DNA from: Labilithrix sp.
Lineage (GTDB): Bacteria; Myxococcota_A; Polyangia; Polyangiales; Polyangiaceae
Length of the DNA stretch: 64,000 nt
Direction of reading: 5' to 3'
NCBI GenBank assembly: GCA_019637155.1
Contig: JAHBWE010000024.1
Location: 1 to 64,000 of the forward strand
In this document: piece after piece, positions 7,736 through 15,433 of the stretch
Layout of the letters: each line of letters starts with the position of its first letter
Numbering within the stretch: position 1 is the stretch's first letter
Notes under the pieces: generated by a model
Databases searched by the model: none
What the model was told of the DNA's origin: nothing
The model's input: the letters and a program-made list of their open reading frames with translations, nothing else
Translations under genes and position numbers: made by a program

Positions 7736-8932
7736 ATGGCTCTTCCTGCCTCCACCGTCGCCGCGATCTCGGAGCGCCTCTTTCGCGGAGCCTCCGCCCC
7801 TGGATCGCCGCCGCCCCGCCCTCTCCATGTCCTCTACGGAGGCGCCCACCTCTTCTCGCGCGGCACCGTCGAGAAGCTCGGGGCGCGGGCGCGCGAGTCG
7901 ATGGACCGTCACGGCGAGGACGCGCGCGCGTTCGGCGAGGCGATCGGCCTGACGGATCCGGAGAGCGCCGAGCGCGTCGCCGCGCGTGTCCGCGCGAAGC
8001 TCGCGACGTCGGCGATCGATGCACTCTGCATTGATTTCGAGGACGGCTACGGCCCGCGGAGCGACGAGGAGGAAGACGCGGACGCCGCGCGCACGGCGGC
8101 GGAGCTCGCGGCGGCGCCGGCAGCAGGCCCGGTCATCGGCATTCGCGTCAAGTCGCTCTCGCCCGCGACGTTCGCGCGCGCGGTCCGCACGCTGGAGATC
8201 TTCCTCGACGCGGCGCCGGCGCGGCCCGGCTTCACCGTGACGTTGCCGAAGGTGACGCGCGGCGAGGAGGTGCACGCGCTCGTGGAGCTGCTCGACGCGC
8301 TCGGCCGGCGCGAGGTCGGGATCGAGCTGATGATCGAGACGCCGGCCGCGCTGCGCGACGTACGCGCGCTCGTCGACGCGGGAGGAGGTCGTGTCGTCGC
8401 GGTCCACCTCGGCGCCTACGACCTCACCGCCGAGCTCGGCGTCGGCGCACGCGATCAGTCGCTCGATCATCCGTACAACGAGCTCGCGCGCATGACGCTG
8501 AAGCTCGCGCTGCCCGACGTCGGCGTCTCCGACGGCGCGACGACGACGCTGCCGACCGGCGGCGACACCGCCGCGGTCCATCGCGCGTGGAGGCTCCACG
8601 CCGCGAACGTGCGGAGCGCGATCAAGCTCGGGATCTGGCAGGGCTGGGACCTCCATCCCGCGCAGCTCCCCGCGCGCTGGGGCGCGGTGTTCGCGAGCTT
8701 CCTCGAGGAGCGCGCGCCGCTCGCGGCGAGGCTCGCGGCGTTCGTGGCGCGGGCGACGCAGGCGTCGCGCGTCGGTCAGGACTTCGACGACGCGGCGACG
8801 GCGCAGGCGATCGTCGCCTTCTTCCGCCGCGGCCTCGCGTGCGGCGCCCTCGACGACGCCGACCTCGCCGCGACGACGCTGACACGCGCGGACCTCGACA
8901 AGTCCTTCGCCGAGATCGCGCGGTCGAGATGA
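7736..8932 (+). CDS. CitE/HpcH-like aldolase-fold protein (DUF6986 type)
   Basis: This is a 398-residue soluble protein with a PEP/pyruvate TIM-barrel look. It has DALCIDFEDGYGPR (metal-binding Glu/Asp), RVKSLSP with a conserved Arg near residue 140, ELMIETPAAL (a typical Mg-binding Glu strand), and a late GIWQGWDLHPAQLPARW motif. These fit the citrate-lyase beta / HpcH aldolase superfamily and its DUF6986 branch, whose substrate is not known. A C-C bond lyase or acyl-CoA reaction is possible but unproven. The stop codon overlaps the next start in an ATGA, so it is probably co-translated with the CAP lipoprotein. Confidence 0.87.
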   Translation: MALPASTVAAISERLFRGASAPGSPPPRPLHVLYGGAHLFSRGTVEKLGARARESMDRHGEDARAFGEAIGLTDPESAERVAARVRAKLATSAIDALCIDFEDGYGPRSDEEEDADAARTAAELAAAPAAGPVIGIRVKSLSPATFARAVRTLEIFLDAAPARPGFTVTLPKVTRGEEVHALVELLDALGRREVGIELMIETPAALRDVRALVDAGGGRVVAVHLGAYDLTAELGVGARDQSLDHPYNELARMTLKLALPDVGVSDGATTTLPTGGDTAAVHRAWRLHAANVRSAIKLGIWQGWDLHPAQLPARWGAVFASFLEERAPLAARLAAFVARATQASRVGQDFDDAATAQAIVAFFRRGLACGALDDADLAATTLTRADLDKSFAEIARSR

Positions 8933-9558
8933 AGCGGGTGCTCTTGCTTCTCGTGCTCGTGCTCGTGCTCGTGGCGTGCGGCGGCGGCGGGCCGAACGCG
9001 CCTTCTGGGGGCGGCGCGAACGTCGAGGAGCGGGTCGTGATCGAGAAGCTGCCCGACGGCACGATCAAGAAGACGACGATCCGGACGACGAAGCGCACGG
9101 TTCCGATGGCCCCGCCGCCCGCGCGCCCCGCCGATCCGTACCCCGCCGATCCGCTCGTTCGCTACAACGTCGAGCGCGTGAACGCGTACCGCGCGCGGAA
9201 GGGCCTCCCACCGCTGCTCTACGATCGGAAGATCAGCGAGCTCGCGCTCCGCGGCTCGCAGCAGCTCGCGAGCGATCACCGCCCGCACGCGCACTTCGCG
9301 GCGCACGCGAAGGGCGCGCCGGGCTTCGGCTCGCGCGCGGCCGAGAACCAGGGCGACGAGAACGGCGTCCCGGTGCTCGATCCCAACCCGACGAAGAACG
9401 GCCAGCGCCAGATCGACGCGATGCTCGAGCTCATGTTCGCGGAGGGCCCCGGCGGCGGCCACTACGACAACATGATGAGCAAGGAGCTCCGCCGGATAGG
9501 GGTGGGGCTCTTCAACTCAGCCGGTCGGCTCTACATGACCAACGATTTCTCGGATTAA
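8929..9558 (+). CDS. CAP (SCP/PR-1) domain lipoprotein
   Basis: This is a 209-residue protein whose ATG overlaps the previous stop codon. The signal is almost pure Leu/Val (LLLLVLVLVLVACG) and ends in a VAC lipobox, so membrane lipidation at Cys17 is inferred. A Gly/Pro linker is followed by a CAP domain at about residues 80-209. It has VNAYRARKGLPPLLYD, a GSQQLASDH helix, AENQG, GGGHYDNMM and a closing strand. The His and Glu set of the CAP cavity seems present (ASDH, AEN, GGGHYDN). Bacterial CAP proteins are extracytoplasmic and may bind lipids or act at the envelope. Confidence 0.9.
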   Translation: MKRVLLLLVLVLVLVACGGGGPNAPSGGGANVEERVVIEKLPDGTIKKTTIRTTKRTVPMAPPPARPADPYPADPLVRYNVERVNAYRARKGLPPLLYDRKISELALRGSQQLASDHRPHAHFAAHAKGAPGFGSRAAENQGDENGVPVLDPNPTKNGQRQIDAMLELMFAEGPGGGHYDNMMSKELRRIGVGLFNSAGRLYMTNDFSD

Positions 9559-9677
9559 ATCGCGAACGTACGCGCATCTCGCACCATGTGCCGACGAACC
9601 GAAGAGACGCATGGGAGGCGCCCGATCCACCCTCATCGGGTGAAGAATCAGGGTTCGAGGAACGTAGGAGAGCGGTG

Positions 9678-10535
9678 ATGGAAGCGGACCAGATCACGGC
9701 GTGCGAAGAGTGCGGTGTCGTCCTGCCGCCGTTCGTCGACGGCTCCACGAGCTGCCCGACGTGCGGGCTCGAGCATCTCGCGAGCACGGGGGAGTTCGCG
9801 GCGCTCACGGAGCGCACGCTCCCGGTCGACCGCCCGAGCCACGCGGGCGAGGACGCGGCGCGCATCGCGATGACGGAGAAGGCGATCGTGGAGCTGCTCC
9901 GCCGCCAGCTCGGCGTGCTCGGCACCGTCTTCGTCGCGCCGGACGTCCCCGCGCGCAAGGAGGCCGCCGCGCGCCGCGCGCACGTCGTGCACCTCCCCTC
10001 CCCCGAGAAGCTCCTCGCGCTCTACGACGCGACGATGCTCGGCAGCGGCGAAGAGGGCTTCATCGTCACCACGCGCCGCCTCTGCTGGAAGAACGTCGGC
10101 GCGCCGGCCTGCTCGATCCAGTGGCGCGACATCGATCCCGATCGCCTCTTCATCGACGGCCGCCGCCTCTTCGTCGACGACGAGGCGATCACGATCGACG
10201 ACGAGGACGTGCTCGACGCGAGCATGGACGCCTTCCACGTCCTCGCGCTCTCCGCGCGCCCGCAGGCCTCCGGCCACATGCCGGTCGCGAGCGTCGTGCC
10301 GGCCGAGAGCAGCCCGACGACGTCCGCCTGGTTCGCCCGCGCCGCCGCCCCGGCAGGCACGCCGCCGCCGCCGCACTCCACGTCGTACCTCGGCTACGCT
10401 TCGCGCGTGGAGACGAAGACGCCGGCGTGCAAGTGCTGGCACTGCCACACGCCGCTCCACGAGACGACGCCGCAATGCGGCTACTGCGGCGCGATCCCGA
10501 AGAAGAAGACGGGCTGGCTCAAAGCCACGGGCTGA
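9678..10535 (+). CDS. Double zinc-ribbon protein with PH-like core
   Basis: This is a 285-residue cytoplasmic protein; AGGAG at 9666-9670 sits seven bases before the ATG. The N-terminal ribbon has CEECG and CPTCG (residues 9-33). The C-terminal ribbon has CWHCHTP and CGYCG (about 253-275). Between them is a region of about 70 residues (EEGFIVTTRRLCWKN...IQWRDID...) that reads like the PH-like domain used by cytosolic sensor or adaptor proteins to show membrane or protein contacts. No enzyme motif is visible. A regulatory or scaffold role is only an inference. Confidence 0.83.
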   Translation: MEADQITACEECGVVLPPFVDGSTSCPTCGLEHLASTGEFAALTERTLPVDRPSHAGEDAARIAMTEKAIVELLRRQLGVLGTVFVAPDVPARKEAAARRAHVVHLPSPEKLLALYDATMLGSGEEGFIVTTRRLCWKNVGAPACSIQWRDIDPDRLFIDGRRLFVDDEAITIDDEDVLDASMDAFHVLALSARPQASGHMPVASVVPAESSPTTSAWFARAAAPAGTPPPPHSTSYLGYASRVETKTPACKCWHCHTPLHETTPQCGYCGAIPKKKTGWLKATG

Positions 10536-10568
10536 CGCGCCCACGCCGCTCGCGTGTATCCTCACGGG

Positions 10569-11270
10569 ATGCGTTTCATCCATGGGGTTTGTGGATCGTT
10601 GGTGGCGATCGCGGCGCTCTCCACGCTCTCGGCGGCGTGCGGTGACGACGACGCGCCGAGCGGCTCGAGCACGTCGAGTACCTCGAGCTCCTCGAGCACG
10701 TCGAGCAGCTCCGGCAGCTCGGGCAACGCCAGCTCCAGCAGCTCGGGCGGCGACGGGAGCGACGCCGGCGAAGAAGCGTCGTCGAGCACGTTCGCGCTCA
10801 CGAGCCCGGCGTTCCAGGAGGGCGGCGACATCCCGAAGGAGCACTCGTGCGACGGAGCGGGCGAGTCGATCCCGCTCGCGTGGAGCGGCGCGCCCGCCGG
10901 CACGAAGAGCTTCGCGATCGTGATGCGTGACAAGACGTTCGAGAACGGCGGCAACAACTACCACTGGGTCCTCTGGGACATCCCCGCGTCGACGACGTCG
11001 CTGCCGAAGGGGATCGCGAAGACGGCGAGCCCGGACCCGCCCGGCGGAGGCGCGAAGCAAGCGAAGTGGAGCTTCGGCGAGGAGCTCGGCTACGGCAACA
11101 TGTGCCCCATCTCAGGCCCGCCGACGCACACCTACGAGCTCACGCTCCTCGCGTTCACCGACGCGAGCATCCCCGTCGAAGGCGCCACCGACCCCAAGGA
11201 CATCGACGCCCTCCTCCAGGCGAAGAAGGCCGGCAGCGCATCGCTATCAGGAAAGTACACGAAGCAGTAA
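10569..11270 (+). CDS. PEBP (YbhB/YbcL) family lipoprotein
   Basis: This is a 233-residue protein. The start is the second ATG, because the signal MRFIHGVCGSLVAIAALSTL directly follows it and ends in a SAAC lipobox. A striking Ser/Thr/Gly linker of about 45 residues tethers a phosphatidylethanolamine-binding-like domain. That domain shows IVMRDK, NNYHWVLWDIP, GYGNMCPISGPPTHTYELTLLAF and a final helix. These are the conserved pocket elements of bacterial PEBP proteins. The ligand is unknown. The gene stands alone and is followed by a long repeat-rich noncoding tract. Confidence 0.92.
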   Translation: MRFIHGVCGSLVAIAALSTLSAACGDDDAPSGSSTSSTSSSSSTSSSSGSSGNASSSSSGGDGSDAGEEASSSTFALTSPAFQEGGDIPKEHSCDGAGESIPLAWSGAPAGTKSFAIVMRDKTFENGGNNYHWVLWDIPASTTSLPKGIAKTASPDPPGGGAKQAKWSFGEELGYGNMCPISGPPTHTYELTLLAFTDASIPVEGATDPKDIDALLQAKKAGSASLSGKYTKQ

Positions 11271-11606
11271 CGGACGCCGCGACCTCCAACGCCGAGCTGA
11301 ACGCTTCGTAACGGACGCTCCGCCCCTTCGCGCCCCACCCTCCGAACACCGACACGACACGAACACGAACACGCAAACCGCACCGGCCAACGCCGACGCG
11401 GGCCCTCACCCGCGCGGTAGCGAGCCCCTCCCACGCCGTATCCGAGCACCGAACACCGACGCGACCACGCGAAACCCGCACCGCCCGAACGCCGACGCAG
11501 CTCGCCGACGCGAGCGAGGCATTCACCCACGCCGTATCCGAGCACGCGAAACCCGCACCGCCCAAACGCCAACGCAGTTCACCGACGCGAGGCCCTCACC
11601 CGGCCA
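11271..11606. repeat. Noncoding tract with a duplicated CACGCCGTATCCGAGCAC block
   Basis: No gene is supported here. From about 11340 the sequence is dominated by short runs such as CGAACGCCGACGCAG and ACGCGAAACCCGCACC. A larger block beginning CCCACGCCGTATCCGAGCAC occurs at about 11431-11503 and again, with an internal deletion, at about 11529-11573. Open frames in this part show only biased Arg/Thr/Pro composition and no domain. The tract leads into the better-ordered array at 11607-11900 and is probably an older, decayed part of the same repeat family. Confidence 0.6.
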
Positions 11607-11900
11607 TAGCGAGGCTCTCACGCGCGCAGCTGGCGAATTCGCCCACGCCGTAGCGAAGCTCTCACTCGCGCAGCTGGCTCACCCGCACCATAGGAGGCTC
11701 TCACGCGCGCAGCTGGCGAGCTCACCCGCGCGCGCAGCTAGCGAATTCACCCACGCTGTAGCGAGGCTCTCACGCGCGCAGCTGGCGAGCTCACCCGCGC
11801 GCGCAGCTAGCGAATTCACGCACGCCGTAGCGAGGCTCTCACGCGCGCAGCTGGCGAATTCACGCGCTGTAGCGAGGCTCTCACGCGCGCAGCTGGCGAG
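11607..11900. repeat. REP-like array, six copies, next to the transposase 3' end
   Basis: Six imperfect copies of a core starting TAGCGAGGCTCTC and ending GCAGCTGGCGA begin at 11607, 11651, 11691, 11759, 11828 and 11870, spaced 44, 40, 68, 69 and 42 bases. The two longer units carry an extra GAGCTCACCCGCGCG segment with a variant GCAGCTAGCGAATTC. Four copies begin with GTAG, the tetranucleotide known to mark REP elements mobilised by RAYT transposases. The last copy contains the stop codon and final codons of the transposase gene at 11881, which ties the array to that gene. Confidence 0.82.
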
Positions 11901-12621
11901 GCACGGAAGGGAGCTCGTGGAAGCCGATCGGGCCGCCGCCGCGGAGCCAGCCTTCTGCTGCGAGCCACGTTTGCGGCGGCGCGGTCGGAGGTGATGCTCG
12001 TGCGCCGCGAGCGCGGGCGAATGCGGCGGGCGGCGGCCGTGCGATGGGGTGCCAGCCGTCGAACCATGCCGCGGAGGTCATCGTGTCGAGCTCGAACGTC
12101 GCGTTCGTGGCGCGCGCGTGCTCGATCGCGTGCTTCCGCGTGTTGAAGAAGAGATACACGAGGACGTTGCGCGTCTCCGTCGGCGAGGTGAGCTCGCGAC
12201 GGTGGTGGCGATCACGAAAGAGCGAGCCGTGGCGGCGCGCGACACGATTCACCGCAAACGCGATGCGCGAGAAGAGGAGCTGCAGGCGACGCGCGACCTC
12301 CTTCTTGTCTTGAGCCTCGACGAGCAGATGCAAGTGGTCGTGCTGCACGGAGTAATGCACAACGCGAACACCGCGCGCGACGCACGCGGCGATCTGGTCG
12401 ACGATCGCCGCATGCACGCGCTCCGCGCGGAAGCTCGGCCCAACCGGGACGCGCTTCATCGAGACGTGCAACGGATGATCGCGATGATGCGGCTTTCGCG
12501 TCACGTGCTTCACGAACCCGATCCGCTCCGGCCGCGGAGGCCGCCCGCCCCGACCAACGCGCAACTTCTCGACGAACAGCGGAAGCTGCCCTCTTCGCTG
12601 TCGTTTCCGAGCCCTCGCCAT
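11881..12621 (-). CDS. HUH/Y1 transposase of the REP-associated (RAYT/IS200-like) type
   Basis: This is a 246-residue protein from ATG at 12619-12621; longer readings run through noncoding DNA. A basic N-terminus (RARKRQRRGQ) leads into the Y1 transposase fold. The HUH motif is QHDHLHLLVEA (about residues 118-128), and a following helix carries the probable catalytic Tyr in NVLVYLFFNTRKH (about 181). A basic tail GSLFRDRHHRR lies between them. These proteins cut and join single-stranded DNA at hairpins. The last residues PRQLRA and the stop are encoded by one unit of the neighbouring repeat array. The gene seems intact. Single-copy RAYTs of this type are usually domesticated rather than true insertion sequences. 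Confidence 0.86.
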   Translation of the reverse strand: MARARKRQRRGQLPLFVEKLRVGRGGRPPRPERIGFVKHVTRKPHHRDHPLHVSMKRVPVGPSFRAERVHAAIVDQIAACVARGVRVVHYSVQHDHLHLLVEAQDKKEVARRLQLLFSRIAFAVNRVARRHGSLFRDRHHRRELTSPTETRNVLVYLFFNTRKHAIEHARATNATFELDTMTSAAWFDGWHPIARPPPAAFARARGARASPPTAPPQTWLAAEGWLRGGGPIGFHELPSVPRQLRA

Positions 12622-12645
12622 TTGTTTAGCATAGCTATTTTTACG

Positions 12646-12659
12646 GCACTTGCAAGTGC
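12646..12659. promoter_or_regulatory. 14-bp perfect palindrome upstream of the transposase gene
   Basis: GCACTTGCAAGTGC is a perfect dyad 25 bases before the transposase ATG, inside a locally AT-rich stretch (TTTGTTTAGCATAGCTATTTTTACGG) that stands out from the GC-rich surroundings and is a plausible promoter. It could be an operator or a hairpin recognised by the transposase itself. Confidence 0.35.
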
Positions 12660-13051
12660 ATGGGGGCGTTATGCGTTCGTGGCTTGTCCGTTCGCGGGAC
12701 CGAAGGAACGGGATGCTTGGGAGAACCTGTGGACAAGGCTGGAAGCGGCGGCCGGTGGGTCGTGACGCATGACCCACGAACGCGAAATATTTGGGAGAAA
12801 GTTTGGGAGAACCTGTGAACACGGCTCGAGTCTTCATCGCCCAATCGGTGTCACCGCTCTCGCGGCCAACCGCGTGAACACCTCATGGGACCAAGGCGAC
12901 CGCAGCGACGTCGCGACGCCGCTTCGCCGCGGCACGCCGCTCGGAGACGCCACTCCGCCGGAGCATGCCGGGTACGCCTGGCGGAGCGGCGTATCGGGTG
13001 GAGTGGCGCCCCCGGCCGAGCGGCGTGCCCCCGCGGAGTGGCATCCCTGAA
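12660..13051. other. Intergenic tract with a 24-bp direct repeat and a hairpin
   Basis: No gene is supported between the transposase and 13345. A 24-base sequence starting TTGGGAGAACCTGTG occurs at 12717-12740 and, with two changes, at 12803-12826, with a partial TTGGGAGAA copy just before the second. Between them GTGGGTC (12755-12761) pairs with GACCCAC (12771-12777) across a nine-base loop. From about 12910 the sequence changes to CGGAG/CGGCG-rich words that grade into the 18-bp array. The open frames here are made of these repeats and look spurious. Confidence 0.5.
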
Positions 13052-13160
13052 GTGAGCGGCGTGCCCCGGCGGAGCGGCGTGTCCCCGGCGGAGCGGCGTG
13101 TCCCGGCGGAGCGGCGTGCCCCGGCGGAGCGGCGTGCCCCGGCGGAGCGGCGTGCCCCGC
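13052..13160. repeat. Tandem array of an 18-bp unit, about six copies
   Basis: The unit GGAGCGGCGTGCCCCGGC is repeated head to tail at 13071, 13090, 13108, 13126 and 13144, with a diverged first copy from 13052; lengths are 17-19 bases. The array is bracketed by two copies of a longer sequence beginning GCGGAGTGGCATCC and continuing TGAAGTGAGCGGCGTG, at about 13033-13063 and 13158-13188. This suggests the array grew inside a larger duplication. No spacers are present, so this is not a CRISPR. The 184 bases from 13161 to 13344 hold nothing else recognisable. Confidence 0.85.
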
Positions 13161-13344
13161 GGAGTGGCATCCTGAAGTGAGCGGCGTGCGTGTCTGGGGT
13201 GGGGGCGCGCGGGGGTGGGGAGGGATGGCTGGTAGGTGCCGCGAGGCGTTGCGAAAGGCAGAGCCTCACAGCGCCCCTGACCGACGACGTAGCGAAAGGC
13301 CGGCTACTCGTGCTGGCCTAAGTAAGAGAAGAGACGTTTGGGAG

Positions 13345-13881
13345 TTAGCGTGCCGGCATCGGGGGCGGGGGCGGAGAGATGAGACCTGCGTCTTGGAGGA
13401 TGTCTTCGACGCGGCCCTGGTAGGAGGCCATCTTTGGGTCGTCGCGGGTCGACATGCCTAGGGCCAGGGCGTCGGTGCGGCGGCCGACCTTCGAGAGGGC
13501 CTCGATCTTCACCATCGTCGCCTCCGGCGTGAGCGCGTTGCGGCCGGGGATGGCCTCGTAGAGGTCGATCTCGTGGAGCGCCTTCTTCGCGTCGCCGCTC
13601 GCGAGGGCCTCGCGGGCGTTCGCGACGTGCTTCGCCTCCTGCGCCAGCGTCGCCATGTTCACCGGAGGGCCGCTCGCGATCGGCGCCGCCGACGGGTCGG
13701 GGGTGGGTGGAGGCGGAGACGGCGCGCGCGGCGCCGCGGTCGTCTCGACGATGCCGCTCGAGGTGGGCTCGGCGTCGGGCGTCTTCTTGGGATCGTCTTT
13801 GCCGCCGAAGGCGATGCCCAGGATGACGGCGACGACGGCGGCGGCGGCGACGAAGGCGAGGGTCTTTTGAGTTCCGGTCAT
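13345..13881 (-). CDS. Single-pass membrane protein with short helical repeat domain
   Basis: This is a 178-residue protein whose ATG overlaps the stop of the upstream gene (ATGA at 13878-13881), so the two are likely co-translated. A transmembrane helix sits at about residues 8-25 (LAFVAAAAVVAVILGIAFGG). A Pro/Ser/Thr linker (30-75) follows, and then two or three TPR-like helices (LAQEAKHVANAREALASGDA, ALHEIDLYEAIPG, EATMVKIEALSKVGR). A Pro-rich tail ends it. The helical part resembles the last domain of the secretory TPR proteins found in myxobacteria. Function unknown. Confidence 0.83.
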   Translation of the reverse strand: MTGTQKTLAFVAAAAVVAVILGIAFGGKDDPKKTPDAEPTSSGIVETTAAPRAPSPPPPTPDPSAAPIASGPPVNMATLAQEAKHVANAREALASGDAKKALHEIDLYEAIPGRNALTPEATMVKIEALSKVGRRTDALALGMSTRDDPKMASYQGRVEDILQDAGLISPPPPPMPAR

Positions 13882-15380
13882 TGTTCGGGGATCGCGATGC
13901 CGATCTGCTTGCGGAGCTTCGCGTAGCGGTCCGAGACCACGAAGCTCATGAGGTCGTCCATCTGTTCGTCGAGGTGCGTCTTGTCTTCGAGCGAGAAGAC
14001 GTTGTGCGCGGCGCGGAGGTCGTTCGCGAGGAGGAGGCCCGCGCGCGCGAGGGTGCGGTCGCTCGCGGTCGCCCAGCGCGCGAGGTTGGCGCGGCCGCCC
14101 TCCTCCACGAAACGGAGGAAGTGGCCGCGGAGACGATCGATCTGCGCCGGCTCGAGGATCGGCTCGATCGCCTTCGCGATCGGGACGACGAGCTGCTTCA
14201 CCTGCGCCGAGAGCGGGAGGCCCGGGTTGCCGATCGAGAGCGCGGCGAGGAAGATGTCCTCGAGGCCGCGCGCCGAGGGGACGAGCATCTTCACGAAGTG
14301 CTCCTCGCGGTAGTTCGCGAGGTGGCGGCCGGCGAGGAACGCGAGCTCCGCGGCGGAGCGGCCCGAGAGCGCCTTCGCGCCGATGCGCGACGCGGGAGGC
14401 ACGCCCGGCACCATCTCGACGAAGCCCTCGAAGTCCACGTCGGTGAAGAGCGCGGGCGAGTGCATGCCCAGGATCGCCGCCGCCCACGAGAAGCAGCGGA
14501 CCGCCTGCACCGTCGTCGTGGCCGGGTCCTGCTTGTTCGCGGGATCGAGCTTGATGAGCTGCTTGTCGCGGCGCATCGCCGAGATGCGGCCGAGGAGGAC
14601 CGCCGAGACGACGACGGAGAAGATCTCGCCGACGAGCGGCTCCTCCTCGGGATGGAAGAGGAGGCGCTTCCACGCGTCCGGCGTGACGGCGGCGGTCGGA
14701 CGGATGAGCGCCGCCTCGCGGTGCCGGACGTAGACCTCCTTCTCCTCGCCCTCCGCCGCGTCGAGGTAGGCGAGGACCTGGGACACGCACCACTGGCGAT
14801 CGCTGTCGCCCGCCTTCTTGTAGGCGCGGAAGAGGGCCTTCAGCGTGTCGACGTCGCGCGGGTCGTGGCGGACGCGGCGCGCGAGCTCGGCGGGATCGTC
14901 GTCGGGGATCGGGCCGCGCTGGCTCGTCGGAGGCTCGACGTCGGAGAGGTCGACCTCCACCGCCACGTGCGCGCGCGCGTCCGCGAGCTCCGTCTCGAGC
15001 TCCTTGATCCGGTCCTCGAGGAACTTGATCCGCCGCTCGAGCGCGAGGGTGCGCTGATCGGTCGGCTGCTCGAGCGGCATGATCGTCGCGGGCGGCGGCT
15101 CGTCGGTGAACGAGAGGTCCTTGATGACGATGCGATGCCGCGACTCGTACGCCGCCTGGAGCGCGCTCTCCAGCTTCCGGAGGCGCGCGCGATCGAGGCC
15201 GAGGTTGTCGGCCATCTTGTCGAGCTGGTTCCGCTCCTCCTGCGTGATGATGCCGTCCTCGATGACGTCAGCGAACAGCTCTTCGTACATCGCTTCGAGC
15301 TTGCCGTGACGCAGGTTGCCGGTGACCTCGCCCGCCTCGAAGGACGCCTGATGCTGGAACGTGGCTTCTGTTTCGCTCAT
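13878..15380 (-). CDS. Hypothetical helical protein with TerB-like head and central coiled coil
   Basis: This is a 500-residue soluble protein; AAGGTGAGG lies just before the ATG. Residues about 25-85 (ELFADVIEDGIITQEERNQLDKMADNLG...) look like a TerB or EF-hand-like helical module. A coiled coil follows (about 110-140), then an acidic linker, then a long alpha-helical region from about 165 to the end with TPR-like spacing. No catalytic motif was found. It shares an ATGA junction with the small membrane protein downstream and is divergent from the TPR membrane protein at 15434, with only 53 bases between them. The three may form one functional unit. Confidence 0.85.
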   Translation of the reverse strand: MSETEATFQHQASFEAGEVTGNLRHGKLEAMYEELFADVIEDGIITQEERNQLDKMADNLGLDRARLRKLESALQAAYESRHRIVIKDLSFTDEPPPATIMPLEQPTDQRTLALERRIKFLEDRIKELETELADARAHVAVEVDLSDVEPPTSQRGPIPDDDPAELARRVRHDPRDVDTLKALFRAYKKAGDSDRQWCVSQVLAYLDAAEGEEKEVYVRHREAALIRPTAAVTPDAWKRLLFHPEEEPLVGEIFSVVVSAVLLGRISAMRRDKQLIKLDPANKQDPATTTVQAVRCFSWAAAILGMHSPALFTDVDFEGFVEMVPGVPPASRIGAKALSGRSAAELAFLAGRHLANYREEHFVKMLVPSARGLEDIFLAALSIGNPGLPLSAQVKQLVVPIAKAIEPILEPAQIDRLRGHFLRFVEEGGRANLARWATASDRTLARAGLLLANDLRAAHNVFSLEDKTHLDEQMDDLMSFVVSDRYAKLRKQIGIAIPEQ

Positions 15381-15433
15381 CCCGACCTCACCTTTTCAGC
15401 CCCGGCCATAGTACGCTGTTTCGGCCAGGTTCG

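Noticed and set aside
11281..11994. Plus-strand open frames through the repeat tract
   Set aside because: They consist of the repeats alone, with no recognisable fold and a start inside the PEBP gene.
12646..12659. Phage attachment site at the 14-bp palindrome
   Set aside because: No integrase, no direct-repeat copy elsewhere and no tRNA gene nearby.
13052..13160. Regular short repeats as a CRISPR array
   Set aside because: Units are contiguous with no spacers and no cas genes are near.
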